Positions 18,081-26,853 of a stretch of DNA of 64,000 nucleotides are shown here, piece by piece (positions within the stretch are counted from its first letter, which is position 1; each line of letters opens with the position of its first letter). The notes under the pieces are model-generated. The model had not been told where the DNA came from. It did not search any database and worked only from the letters and a program-made list of their open reading frames with translations. The DNA comes from CAVQBP01 sp963740945 (GTDB lineage Bacteria; Bacteroidota; Ignavibacteria; Ignavibacteriales; Ignavibacteriaceae): the NCBI GenBank assembly GCA_963740945.1, contig CAVUGE010000008.1:1-64000 (forward strand), given 5' to 3'. Made by a program: the position numbers and the translations under genes.

Positions 18081-19498
18081 ATGAACTTAAACAATTATCC
18101 TAGAATAGTAATCAGTGGTCTATCAGGAGATTCAGGTAAAACTGTAGTGACTTGCGGTCTACTTGAGTGTTTTAAAGATATGGGATTAAATGTATACGGA
18201 TTTAAAAAGGTCCTGATTACATTGATGCTGCCTGGTTAAGTTTATCTTCAGGTAAACCGGCAAGGAACCTTGATACATATATGATGGGATTTGAAAAAGT
18301 TATAAATTCATTTTTTAAAAATGCATGTAGAGACGGAATTAATATTATAGAAGGGAATAGAGGACTCTTTGACGGAGTTGATAACAGAGGAGTTCACAGT
18401 ACATCTGAATTAGCTAAGCTTCTTCAATCTCCAGTAATTATTATTCAGGATATTTCTAAAGTTACTCGTACTGCCGCAGCATCAATATTAGGCTGCAAAA
18501 ACCTGGATCCTGAATTAAAAATCGGAGGAGTAATTTTAAATCAGGTTGCAGGTGAGAGGCATGAAAAAATAGTAAGAAGTGCAATAGAAGAAATAACAGG
18601 TATTCCTGTGTTAGGAGCAATTCCGAAATTACCGGGTAAACTCATTTTACCATCAAGATATTTAGGACTAATCACTCCCTATGAGTTTGATAAAAAATCG
18701 GAATTTTTTAATGAATTAAAAAATATAATAAAAAATAATGTTGATGTTGAAAAAATTCTTAATATAGCAGAAAATGCACCTTTATTGGAACATAAAGAAT
18801 TTGAAGATATAAAACAATCAAAGGATAAACCTATTAATGTAAAAATAGGATATTTTAGGGATAAGGCATTCTCATTTTATTACCCTGAAAATCTTGAAAT
18901 GCTTGGCGCAAAGGGTGCTGAATTAATTCCGATTTCCTCAACCCATAATTCGTGTTTTGATGACATGGACGGACTCTATATTGGGGGCGGATTTCCAGAA
19001 ATGAATCTAAGTTATTTAACAACGAACAGGGGTATGATTGCTGCGATAAAAAAATTAGCTGAAGATGGTTTACCTATTTACGCTGAATGCGGCGGGTTGA
19101 TGTATCTGGCAAAAGAAATTACATGGAAAGAAAGAAAATATTCATTATCCGGTGTGCTGCCAATTGAAATTGATATGCATAACAAACCACAAGGCCATGG
19201 TTATTGCGAAATGACTGTTGATACTGAAAATCCTTTTTATGATATAGGAACAATAATTAGGGGACATGAATTTCATTATTCTAAGATTAATGATTACGAT
19301 CCGGATATAGAGAGTTGTCTTGCAGTTTCCAGAGGCTGCGGGAGTTTTCATGGTAGAGACGGATTAATATATAAAAATGTTTTTGCAAGCTATTTGCATG
19401 TTCATGCGCTGGCTACCCCGGAATGGATAAACGGCATGATCAAATGCGCAATAAATTATAAAAAATCAAAAACTCCCCGTTTGATCGGGATAAATTAA
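18081..19498 (+). CDS. dsrN: DsrN, cobyrinate a,c-diamide synthase-like sirohaem amidase (frameshifted as sequenced)
   Basis: ATG 18081 starts an ATP-binding domain with P-loop GLSGDSGKT at about residues 12-20. The frame breaks at the A-run 18204-18208: with one more A it reads FKKGPDYIDAAW and continues to 19498, about 473 residues, normal for the CbiA/CobB/DsrN family. The C-terminal glutaminase domain has YAECGGLMYLAKE, with the nucleophile Cys, and a late FHGRDG..HVHALATPEW. DsrN is proposed to amidate sirohaem for DsrAB. As sequenced only the downstream part (in frame from about 18281) would be made, without the P-loop. A homopolymer sequencing error is quite possible. Confidence 0.88.
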
Positions 19499-19510
19499 AA
19501 GGTGAAGTAA

Positions 19511-19942
19511 ATGGCAAAACAAAAAGAACTAAATGAAAAGTTAGTAGAAACATTAAAAAGATGGCAAAAAGTTGAAGACGATTCGGTGAAATCAACTTCG
19601 GAAATTATTACCAAAACTAAAAACCCTGTTGTTAAACAGATTATGGAAATAATCCGGCAGGATTCTGCAATGCACAAAAAAGTTCAGCAGTTAATTATAG
19701 ATAGTTTCGAAAAAGAAGCTCTGCATTTATCTCCTGACGAACTTGGTGATGTCTGGAGTATGGTTGAAAAACATATTGAGCTTGAAAAAGAAACAGTCAG
19801 GTTAGCTGAAGAATCCAGAAAAAATTCCAAAAGCTTTTTTGTAAGATATTTACTTGGTTATTTGATGACCGACGAACAAAAGCATAATGATATATTACAA
19901 CAGATGGAGGATATTAAATCGGGTATTTATCCGTATGCTTAA
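19511..19942 (+). CDS. Helical protein of unknown function in the dsr operon
   Basis: 143 residues, almost entirely charged amphipathic helix, with repeated E/H positions (MHKKVQQL, VEKHIELEKE, TDEQKHND) as in four-helix ferritin-like or haemerythrin-like proteins. No complete metal-binding signature could be confirmed. AAGGTG precedes the ATG. It lies 12 bp after dsrN and ahead of the DsrL-like gene. Probably cytoplasmic. Function is not assigned. Confidence 0.7.
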   Translation: MAKQKELNEKLVETLKRWQKVEDDSVKSTSEIITKTKNPVVKQIMEIIRQDSAMHKKVQQLIIDSFEKEALHLSPDELGDVWSMVEKHIELEKETVRLAEESRKNSKSFFVRYLLGYLMTDEQKHNDILQQMEDIKSGIYPYA

Positions 19943-20009
19943 AAGGAGTTTGAGGATTAGCCAGGTCAAATAATTTTGAAAAAATAAGTATCTGTATGGA
20001 GTTTAATAA

Positions 20010-21695
20010 ATGGCAAAGCTAGTAAAAAAATCAAAAAGATCTTTAAGTGGATTAAGTTCGCGTTCTGCAGGTAGTTCTTCAGTCGAAACTTCGCCACTTC
20101 GTCCGGTACAGGTTCCTAAAACTCCGCCATGTTCAAATGGTTGCCCTAATGAAACTAATATTAGAGAATTTTTAACAACTATTGGTCAATCTGAAGATTG
20201 CGGACTAACTAACAAAGAATCATTTGAAAAGGCATGGGAAGTATTAACGGAAAAAAATCCTTTTCCATCAACTTGCGGAAGAGTTTGTCCGCATCCTTGC
20301 GAAGTAGAGTGTAATCGAAATCATAAAGACAATCCTGTAAGCATAAATAATCTCGAAAGATTTGTTGGTGATTTTGCTATAGAAAATGATTTCAAATTTA
20401 AGATGATATCTCAAGAAACTTATCCGCAAAAGATTGCTGTAATAGGCGCAGGTCCTTCAGGATTATCGTGTGCATATCAGTTGAGTAGAAGAGGTTATAA
20501 AGTAACGGTGTATGAAGCTTTCAGTAAACCGGGAGGAATGTTAAGATATGGTATCCCTGATTATAGATTACCCCAAGATATCCTTGATAAGGAAATAAAA
20601 AGGATTGAAGATCTTGGCGTTGAAATCAAATGCAATCAAATCATTGGGAAAGATATTCCTTACGAAGAATTACAAAATAACTATGATGCAATATTTGTAG
20701 GTATAGGTGCTCATAAGGGTAAGCTGCTCGGCATTCCAAATGAGGAGGCTTCAAATGTATATACAGGTACTGAATTTTTAAATAAAATAAATTCTGGTCA
20801 AACAATTAAAGTTGGAAACAAAGTGTTAGTTGTAGGTGGTGGAGATACTGCAATTGATGCTGCCCGAATTTCCAGAAGATTAGGGGCAGACGTAACGATT
20901 GTATACAGACGGACAAAAAAAGAAATGCCGGCCATTGAAGAAGAGATTGTCGGTGCCGAAGAAGAAGGAATTAAAATAGAATTTCTTGCTGCTCCTGTTG
21001 ATTTTGAAAAAAATGGGGAATTAGTTACAAAAATGAAATGTCAACGGATGGAATTGGGAGAACCTGATCACTCAGGGAGAAGACGGCCTATTCCAATTCC
21101 AGACTCCTATTTTGAATTGGATGTTTCCACAGTTATTGCTGCAATTAGTCAGGAGCCTGATTTTGTGGGGTTAGATAGTTTGCATGAAGAAAAAGAATGG
21201 ATTAAAACAGATGAAAATTATTTAACTAAAATTCCTAACACTTATGCAGGAGGTGACGCTCTTGAATTAGGATTAGTTACTATAGCAATCTTTAATGGAA
21301 GAAAAGCTGCAGAAACTATTCATAATAGATTCCAGAATATTGAACCTGAAAAAGTAATTAAGCCACCGGTAATTACCCATGACAAGATGGTTTTAAGTTA
21401 TTATGAAAGTAAACTGAGAAATGAACCCTTTAAATTAAAACCTGAAGAAAGACTAAATGATTTAAACCTTGAAATTACTTCAACATTAACAGAAGAACAG
21501 GTAATTGATGAAGCTAAGAGATGTATGAGCTGTGGTTCTTGTTTCGATTGTGGTACTTGCTGGAGCTATTGCCAGGATCAGGCAATAGTAAAACCAGTTA
21601 TTAAACATCAGAGATATAAATTTAAATTAGATTTCTGCAATGGTTGTAAAAAATGTGCGGAAAATTGTCCATGCGGTTACATAGAAATGAAATAA
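20010..21695 (+). CDS. dsrL: DsrL-type NAD(P)H:acceptor oxidoreductase (glutamate-synthase small-subunit family)
   Basis: 561 residues. After a Ser-rich N-terminus comes a cysteine region (TPPCSNGCP, CGRVCPHPCEVECN) that binds iron-sulfur clusters. FAD-binding GAGPSGLSCAYQL is near 147-159 and an NAD(P)-binding GGGDTAIDAARIS near 280. A C-terminal double ferredoxin carries CMSCGSCFDCGTCWSYC and CNGCKKCAENCPC. This layout is that of DsrL, which links pyridine nucleotides to DsrAB/DsrC. In classical sulfur oxidisers it works oxidatively; related forms occur with reductive Dsr systems. Here it sits between dsrN and dsrC. Confidence 0.85.
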   Translation: MAKLVKKSKRSLSGLSSRSAGSSSVETSPLRPVQVPKTPPCSNGCPNETNIREFLTTIGQSEDCGLTNKESFEKAWEVLTEKNPFPSTCGRVCPHPCEVECNRNHKDNPVSINNLERFVGDFAIENDFKFKMISQETYPQKIAVIGAGPSGLSCAYQLSRRGYKVTVYEAFSKPGGMLRYGIPDYRLPQDILDKEIKRIEDLGVEIKCNQIIGKDIPYEELQNNYDAIFVGIGAHKGKLLGIPNEEASNVYTGTEFLNKINSGQTIKVGNKVLVVGGGDTAIDAARISRRLGADVTIVYRRTKKEMPAIEEEIVGAEEEGIKIEFLAAPVDFEKNGELVTKMKCQRMELGEPDHSGRRRPIPIPDSYFELDVSTVIAAISQEPDFVGLDSLHEEKEWIKTDENYLTKIPNTYAGGDALELGLVTIAIFNGRKAAETIHNRFQNIEPEKVIKPPVITHDKMVLSYYESKLRNEPFKLKPEERLNDLNLEITSTLTEEQVIDEAKRCMSCGSCFDCGTCWSYCQDQAIVKPVIKHQRYKFKLDFCNGCKKCAENCPCGYIEMK

Positions 21696-21825
21696 TTTAA
21701 ATGGGCAACGTAAAATGGACATTGGAAAAATGAAGTATTGACCTTTAATTGATAAGTCAACAAAATATCGAGCAATATAGGTTAATAAAAACACATTATC
21801 ATTAACAAATAATAAGGGTAAAATT

Positions 21826-22143
21826 ATGCCAATTTTTGAATATCAAGAGCTAAAAATTGAAGTCGATGAAGACGGCTTCATAGAGAAACCTGAAGAATGG
21901 AATGAGGAAGTAGCAAAAGCATTAGCTTCTACTGAAGACGTTGCAGAAATGACAGAAGCGCATTGGAAAATTGTTCATTACCTTCGTGATTATTATAAGA
22001 AATTTGGTATAGCACCAATGATCCGGAAGCTCTGCAAAGAGACTGGCTTTTCACTTAAAGAAATTTATGAATTGTACCCATCCGGACCTGCTAAAGGTGC
22101 GTGCAAAGTAGCTGGTTTAGCTAAACCAACCGGATGTGTATAG
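21826..22143 (+). CDS. dsrC: DsrC sulfur carrier protein
   Basis: 105 residues. Both C-terminal redox cysteines that define true DsrC are present: Cys93 and penultimate Cys104, ten residues apart (GACKVAGLAKPTGCV). TusE-like relatives lack the first one. The family signature HWKIVHYLRDYY is clear. DsrC accepts sulfite-derived sulfur from DsrAB as a trisulfide, which DsrMKJOP then reduces. AATAAGGG precedes the ATG. Confidence 0.97.
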   Translation: MPIFEYQELKIEVDEDGFIEKPEEWNEEVAKALASTEDVAEMTEAHWKIVHYLRDYYKKFGIAPMIRKLCKETGFSLKEIYELYPSGPAKGACKVAGLAKPTGCV

Positions 22144-22243
22144 TATAGTTAACCTTCTGCCATAAGCATCAATTTTTGAGAGGTTAACAATTTGTTCGAT
22201 TCAAAAACCTCGAAGGTTAGAGTAATAATAAAGTTTTAGAATT

Positions 22244-22720
22244 ATGCTAAAAGATTTGTTAGTTAATAAGAAATCATCAATTGTTAATAACTGGATTCAG
22301 TTAATCGTTCAAACATATCCCTCGAAAACTTCAAATTTTTTAAAGCTACAAAAAGATAGATTCAGCAATCCTGTCGGGTATACAATATCAAGCAGTGCTG
22401 AAATAATATTTGAAGAGATAATAAACGGCAGAGATATTGAAAGAATAAAAACTGTTTTAAATGATATAATAAAAATAAGAGCTGTCCAGGATTTTTCGCC
22501 ATCTGAAGCTATCAGGTTTATTTTCTCTTTGAAAAAAGTATTACGTAAAGAACTTGAAAAGGAACTTATCGAAGGAAAAATTCAAACGGAAATAATTGAT
22601 ATTGAATCATACATTGATAATGTAGCACTAGTTGCATTTGATTTATATATGGATGCTAGAGAAAAACTTTTTAAAATTCGTGTAAGTGAAATAAAATCAC
22701 AGTTACCTTATAGTAAGTGA
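22244..22720 (+). CDS. RsbRD N-terminal-domain-like protein preceding dsrM
   Basis: 158-residue all-helical protein (MLKDLLVNKKSSIVNNWIQ, a central LKKVLRKELE block). It resembles the RsbRD/RsbT co-antagonist N-terminal domain that is frequently annotated immediately upstream of dsrMKJOP in sulfate reducers. There is no STAS domain and no TM helix. A sensory or assembly role for the Dsr membrane complex is inferred from position only. Confidence 0.65.
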   Translation: MLKDLLVNKKSSIVNNWIQLIVQTYPSKTSNFLKLQKDRFSNPVGYTISSSAEIIFEEIINGRDIERIKTVLNDIIKIRAVQDFSPSEAIRFIFSLKKVLRKELEKELIEGKIQTEIIDIESYIDNVALVAFDLYMDAREKLFKIRVSEIKSQLPYSK

Positions 22721-22870
22721 ATAGTAGAGTAGTGGCTTTTAATTTAAGGTATAAAGGTATATGGATGCAATGTTTACATCTTATACGCCTATAACATATT
22801 TCCTTTATACCTAACATAGTAGTTTTTATAAAAGAATAATTGGAGAATCTTTGAATCGAAGGAAATTAAA
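22721..22870. repeat. Inverted repeat between the RsbRD-like gene and dsrM
   Basis: AGGTATAAAGG (22747-22757) and CCTTTATACCT (22802-22812) form a perfect 11-bp inverted repeat with a 44-nt loop, in the leader before dsrM. There is no T-run, so a terminator is uncertain. It may instead be an mRNA-processing or stabilising hairpin, or a repeat relic. Confidence 0.5.
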
Positions 22871-23866
22871 ATGAACGTTCTCTTTTCGCTTGTTGCTGTT
22901 TTTATATTGATAGCTGCAGCTATGGTGGGCGCCGGTACATTAAAACTGGAATTTCTTTTTGGAATTATTATTCCTTATGCCGCATTAGCAACTTTTATAG
23001 TAGGAATAATTGGTCAGGTTATTAAATGGGCACGCTCTCCGGTTCCATTTCATATTACTACGGTTGCGGGTCAGCAAAAATCTCTACCTTGGATTAAAAG
23101 CAGTAAGCTGGAAAGTCCGAGTTCAACTTTAGGAGTTATTGGAAGGATGCTCCTGGAAATTTTATTCTTTCGATCTCTGTTTAGAAATACAAAAGCAGAA
23201 ATAAAAACCGGTCCTAAATTAGCTTATGGAAGCAGCAAGTATTTATGGCTGGGGGCTATAGTTTTTCATTGGTCGTTTTTAATTATTTTTTTACGGCATT
23301 TTAGACTTTTCATGGAACCAATTCCTTCTTTTGTAATTACTCTGCAGAATCTCGATGGTTTTTTCCAGATTGGTCTTCCGTTATTGTTTGTTACAGATGC
23401 TCTAATTTCAATCGCCCTTTTATTCCTGATATTTAGAAGAATTTTGGATTCAAAAATAAAATATATCTCTTTAGCATCAGATTATTTCCCGCTCTTTTTA
23501 ATTCTCAGTATCGCAGTTACCGGAATATTAATGCGGTATTTTGATAAGGTGGATATTGTAAAAGTAAAAGAACTCGCAATTGGTTTGTTCAGCTTTCATC
23601 CTGTTATTCCAGCTGGGATTGGAATTATGTTTTTTATTCATTTATTCATGGTCAGCGTTTTAATAGCATATATTCCATTTAGTAAACTGCTGCATATGCC
23701 TGGGATATTCCTTTCACCAACGCGAAATTTGGCAAACAACAGCCGGATGAAAAGACATGTAAATCCCTGGAATCGTCCTGTCAGGGTTCATACATATGAA
23801 GAATATGAAGATGAATTCAGAGAAGTAATGAAAGCAGCAGAAATGCCGTTGGATAAAGAGAATTAA
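22871..23866 (+). CDS. dsrM: DsrM, membrane cytochrome b subunit of DsrMKJOP
   Basis: 331 residues with about six TM helices. Candidate haem-b histidines are in FHWSFLIIFLRHFR (about residue 137 and on), FSFHPVIPAG and FFIHLFMVSV, and the SKLLHMPG segment is typical. In the complex DsrM exchanges electrons with menaquinol and passes them to DsrK. It begins the block dsrMKJOP, whose gene order is canonical. The C-terminal cytoplasmic tail (HTYEEYEDEFREVMK) also fits. Confidence 0.93.
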   Translation: MNVLFSLVAVFILIAAAMVGAGTLKLEFLFGIIIPYAALATFIVGIIGQVIKWARSPVPFHITTVAGQQKSLPWIKSSKLESPSSTLGVIGRMLLEILFFRSLFRNTKAEIKTGPKLAYGSSKYLWLGAIVFHWSFLIIFLRHFRLFMEPIPSFVITLQNLDGFFQIGLPLLFVTDALISIALLFLIFRRILDSKIKYISLASDYFPLFLILSIAVTGILMRYFDKVDIVKVKELAIGLFSFHPVIPAGIGIMFFIHLFMVSVLIAYIPFSKLLHMPGIFLSPTRNLANNSRMKRHVNPWNRPVRVHTYEEYEDEFREVMKAAEMPLDKEN

Positions 23867-23937
23867 TAGATTACAAAATTGAAAAATTACAAGATTAACT
23901 GATGATAATTTTAATTTATAATTTTTAATTGAAACAA

Positions 23938-25539
23938 ATGTTTGAAAAAAAATTAAAACCTGAAGAATTAGCTAGTGATATAGATTATGAGCCGGAACAA
24001 AGAGTCTGGTTAAATCCGGATGTTGAGTTTAAACATGGAGTATATAATTACAGCGGTGTCCCTAAAAATGTTGAATACTTAGAATTACCAAACCCAAGAA
24101 AATGGCAGCCGACTGATCCGGATTGGCAATTGCCGGAAAACTGGAAACAGATTATTCTTGAAGGTCTACGAGACAGATTAGATAGATTCCGTTCACTTAA
24201 ATTATTTATGGATATTTGTGTTCGATGCGGAGCATGTGCCGATAAATGCCACTTCTTCTTAGGTTCAGGTGATCCTAAAAACATGCCTGTTTTAAGGGCT
24301 GAGCTTTTAAGATCAGTATACAGAAATGATTTTACTCTTGCCGGGAAGCTCTTCGGTAAATTTTCCGGTTCACGTGAATTAACTTATGATGTGTTAAAAG
24401 AATGGTTCTATTATTTCTTTCAATGTACACAATGCCGGCGTTGTTCGGTTTTCTGTCCTTATGGTATTGATACCGCAGAAATAACAATATTAGTTCGAGA
24501 ACTTCTTAACCTTGTAGGAATTAATATTGATTGGATCATTACCCCCGTTGCTAATAGTTTTCGAACGGGAAATCATCTCGGCATTCAGCCGCATGGATTC
24601 AAAGATAGTATAGAGTTTGCTGTTGACGAACTGGAATCTATTACCGGAATAAAAGTAGATGCGCCGATAAATAAAAAAGGGGCTGAAATTTTGTTTATTG
24701 CTCCATCTGCAGACTATTTCGGTACTCCGCATTATTACACTTTGCTTGGTTATTTAGCTTTGTTCCATGAAATCGGACTTAATTATACCTGGAGTTCATA
24801 TGCTTCTGAAGGCGGGAACTTCGGATCATTTGTATCGCATGATTTAATGAAAAGCTTAAATGCAAAAATGTATGCTGAAGCTAAACGTCTTGGCGTTAGA
24901 TGGATACTTGGCGGTGAATGCGGGCATATGTGGAGAGTAATAAATCAATATATGGATACTTTAAATGGTCCTGCTGATTTTTTAGAGGAACCGGTATCTC
25001 CGATTACAGGAACTAAGTTTGAAAATACAAAATCAACAAAAATGGTTCACATTTGTGAATTTACTGCCGACTTAATTAAGAATAATAAAATTAAACTTGA
25101 TAAAAACAGGAATAATCATCGGAGAATAACTTTCCATGATTCATGCAATCCGGCACGTGCTTTAGGTTTAATAGAAGAGCCAAGATATATAATTAAAAAT
25201 GCATGCAATTATTTCTTTGAGATGCCTGATAATACAATAAAAGAGCAGACATTCTGCTGCGGCAGCGGAGCCGGTTTAGGAACAGATGAAAATTTGGAAA
25301 TGAGAATGCGCGGCGGATTACCGAGAGCTAATGCGGTAAAATATGTTAAAGAAAAAAACGGTGTGAATTTTCTTGGATGCATTTGTGCGATTGATAAAGC
25401 AACATTACCTCCACTTATGGATTATTGGGTTGGCGGTGTTGATGTGGGAGGTGTTCATGAACTAGTAGGTAATGCATTAATTATGAAAGGTCAAAAAGAA
25501 AGAACAACTGATCTACGAGGGGAAGAGTTAGCGGAATAA
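23938..25539 (+). CDS. dsrK: DsrK, catalytic iron-sulfur subunit of DsrMKJOP
   Basis: 533 residues from ATG 23938 (TTG 23929 is also in frame; neither has a strong ribosome binding site). Ferredoxin motifs are CVRCGACADKC and CTQCRRCSVFCP. The HdrD-type CCG motif is CNPARA..FCCGSGAG with a later GCICAID. It probably reduces the DsrC trisulfide using electrons from DsrM. Compared with the paralogue at 8197 it has a longer N-terminus containing EPEQRVWLNPDVEF. Confidence 0.93.
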   Translation: MFEKKLKPEELASDIDYEPEQRVWLNPDVEFKHGVYNYSGVPKNVEYLELPNPRKWQPTDPDWQLPENWKQIILEGLRDRLDRFRSLKLFMDICVRCGACADKCHFFLGSGDPKNMPVLRAELLRSVYRNDFTLAGKLFGKFSGSRELTYDVLKEWFYYFFQCTQCRRCSVFCPYGIDTAEITILVRELLNLVGINIDWIITPVANSFRTGNHLGIQPHGFKDSIEFAVDELESITGIKVDAPINKKGAEILFIAPSADYFGTPHYYTLLGYLALFHEIGLNYTWSSYASEGGNFGSFVSHDLMKSLNAKMYAEAKRLGVRWILGGECGHMWRVINQYMDTLNGPADFLEEPVSPITGTKFENTKSTKMVHICEFTADLIKNNKIKLDKNRNNHRRITFHDSCNPARALGLIEEPRYIIKNACNYFFEMPDNTIKEQTFCCGSGAGLGTDENLEMRMRGGLPRANAVKYVKEKNGVNFLGCICAIDKATLPPLMDYWVGGVDVGGVHELVGNALIMKGQKERTTDLRGEELAE

Positions 25540-25618
25540 ATTATCGATTCTAGATGATTGGAATATCTGCAATTCGAGATCCGAAATTCGAAATAAAAAT
25601 GGTTTTATAGGAGCAATA

Positions 25619-26047
25619 ATGTACGATTCTGGAAAAATAATATTAGGATTAATAATCTTTGTCGCGTTATTTACCTCACCAATCTGGTATGATCTTCTAA
25701 ATGGAAAAACAGCACTTAAACAACCGGATCTAGTTTTGCCAACAAATGTAAATCAACAAGAGTGCGTTGCAGATACAGCTTTTATGAGAACCAACCATAT
25801 GGTCTTATTAAATGATTGGAGATATGAAGTAGTTAGGCTTGGGAAGAGAACTTATGTATCGGAAGAGCATAAAAATTTTGATATGAGCCTGACAAGAACC
25901 TGTTTAAAATGTCATCCCGATGCAGCACACTTTTGCGATCAATGCCATACTTATGTAGGCGTTTCACCTTATTGCTGGGATTGTCATTCTGAGAAAGTAC
26001 ATCCAACTGAACCCGGATTGATTTCCAAGACTATGGGGAGTAAATAA
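25619..26047 (+). CDS. dsrJ: DsrJ, trihaem periplasmic cytochrome c
   Basis: 142 residues. One N-terminal hydrophobic signal-anchor (IILGLIIFVALFTSPIWY) precedes three CxxCH motifs clustered near the C-terminus: CLKCH, CDQCH and CWDCH. The length and haem count match DsrJ. It is the periplasmic electron-transfer subunit of DsrMKJOP. Its stop overlaps the next start (TAATG). AGGAGCAAT precedes the ATG. Confidence 0.92.
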   Translation: MYDSGKIILGLIIFVALFTSPIWYDLLNGKTALKQPDLVLPTNVNQQECVADTAFMRTNHMVLLNDWRYEVVRLGKRTYVSEEHKNFDMSLTRTCLKCHPDAAHFCDQCHTYVGVSPYCWDCHSEKVHPTEPGLISKTMGSK

Positions 26048-26844
26048 TGAATAAGAGTCGAAGGAATTTTCTGAAAATAGCTGGTATAACTGCAGTTGGT
26101 ATAGCATCAGATAATATTAACTCCCGAACTCAAAAAACTGTTTCGAGAATTAACAGAGCTGTCGGTTCAACAAAAAAGATTACAAAATCAAAAGTTGCCA
26201 AAAAAGAAAGACTGGCAATGGTTGTGGATTTGAGAAAATGTATTTCTCAAAAAGGCTGTACAAAGTGTATTGATATATGCAATAAGATTCATAGCATACC
26301 TGATTTTGGTGAAACAAAAGATGAGATCAAATGGATCTGGAAAGAGCCGTATGAAGATGTCTTTGTTGATCAGGAAAACTTTTATATGACGGAAAAACTT
26401 AAGGATAATAAGGTTCCGGTATTCTGTAATAACTGCGATAATCCGCCTTGCGTTGAAGTTTGTCCTACACAAGCGACTTTTCAGAGAGATGATGGAATAG
26501 TTATGATGGACTGGCACAGATGTATTGGATGCCGGTATTGTATGGCAGCGTGTCCATATGGATCGAGAAGCTTTAATTGGAGAGATCCAAGACCCTTCAT
26601 TAAGGATATTAATCCTGACTTTCCTACCCGTACAAAAGGTGTTGTAGAAAAATGTACATTTTGTAACGAGAGGTTGGCGCAGGGATTACCTCCTGCTTGT
26701 GTTGAAGTTTGTCCCGAGAAGGTTTTAGTCTTTGGTAATTTGAATGATCCTGAATCTGAAGTAAGGAAGTTATTAAAAGATAATTTTTCAATTAGAAGAA
26801 AACCTGGTTTGGGAACAAACCCGGAAATCTATTATCTAGTATAA
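26047..26844 (+). CDS. dsrO: DsrO, Tat-exported ferredoxin of DsrMKJOP
   Basis: 265 residues. The N-terminus SRRNFLKIAGITAVG is a twin-arginine signal. Four [4Fe-4S] motifs follow: CISQKGCTKCIDIC, CNNCDNPPCVEVCP, CIGCRYCMAACP and CTFCNER..CVEVCP. This matches periplasmic DsrO, which connects DsrJ with DsrP. Translation is coupled to dsrJ by a one-base overlap. Confidence 0.93.
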   Translation: MNKSRRNFLKIAGITAVGIASDNINSRTQKTVSRINRAVGSTKKITKSKVAKKERLAMVVDLRKCISQKGCTKCIDICNKIHSIPDFGETKDEIKWIWKEPYEDVFVDQENFYMTEKLKDNKVPVFCNNCDNPPCVEVCPTQATFQRDDGIVMMDWHRCIGCRYCMAACPYGSRSFNWRDPRPFIKDINPDFPTRTKGVVEKCTFCNERLAQGLPPACVEVCPEKVLVFGNLNDPESEVRKLLKDNFSIRRKPGLGTNPEIYYLV

Positions 26845-26853
26845 GGTTTAAAA

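Noticed and set aside
22149..22188. GTTAACCT..AGGTTAAC inverted repeat after dsrC as a terminator
   Set aside because: The 8-bp stem has a 24-nt loop and no T-run; too weak to list as a terminator.
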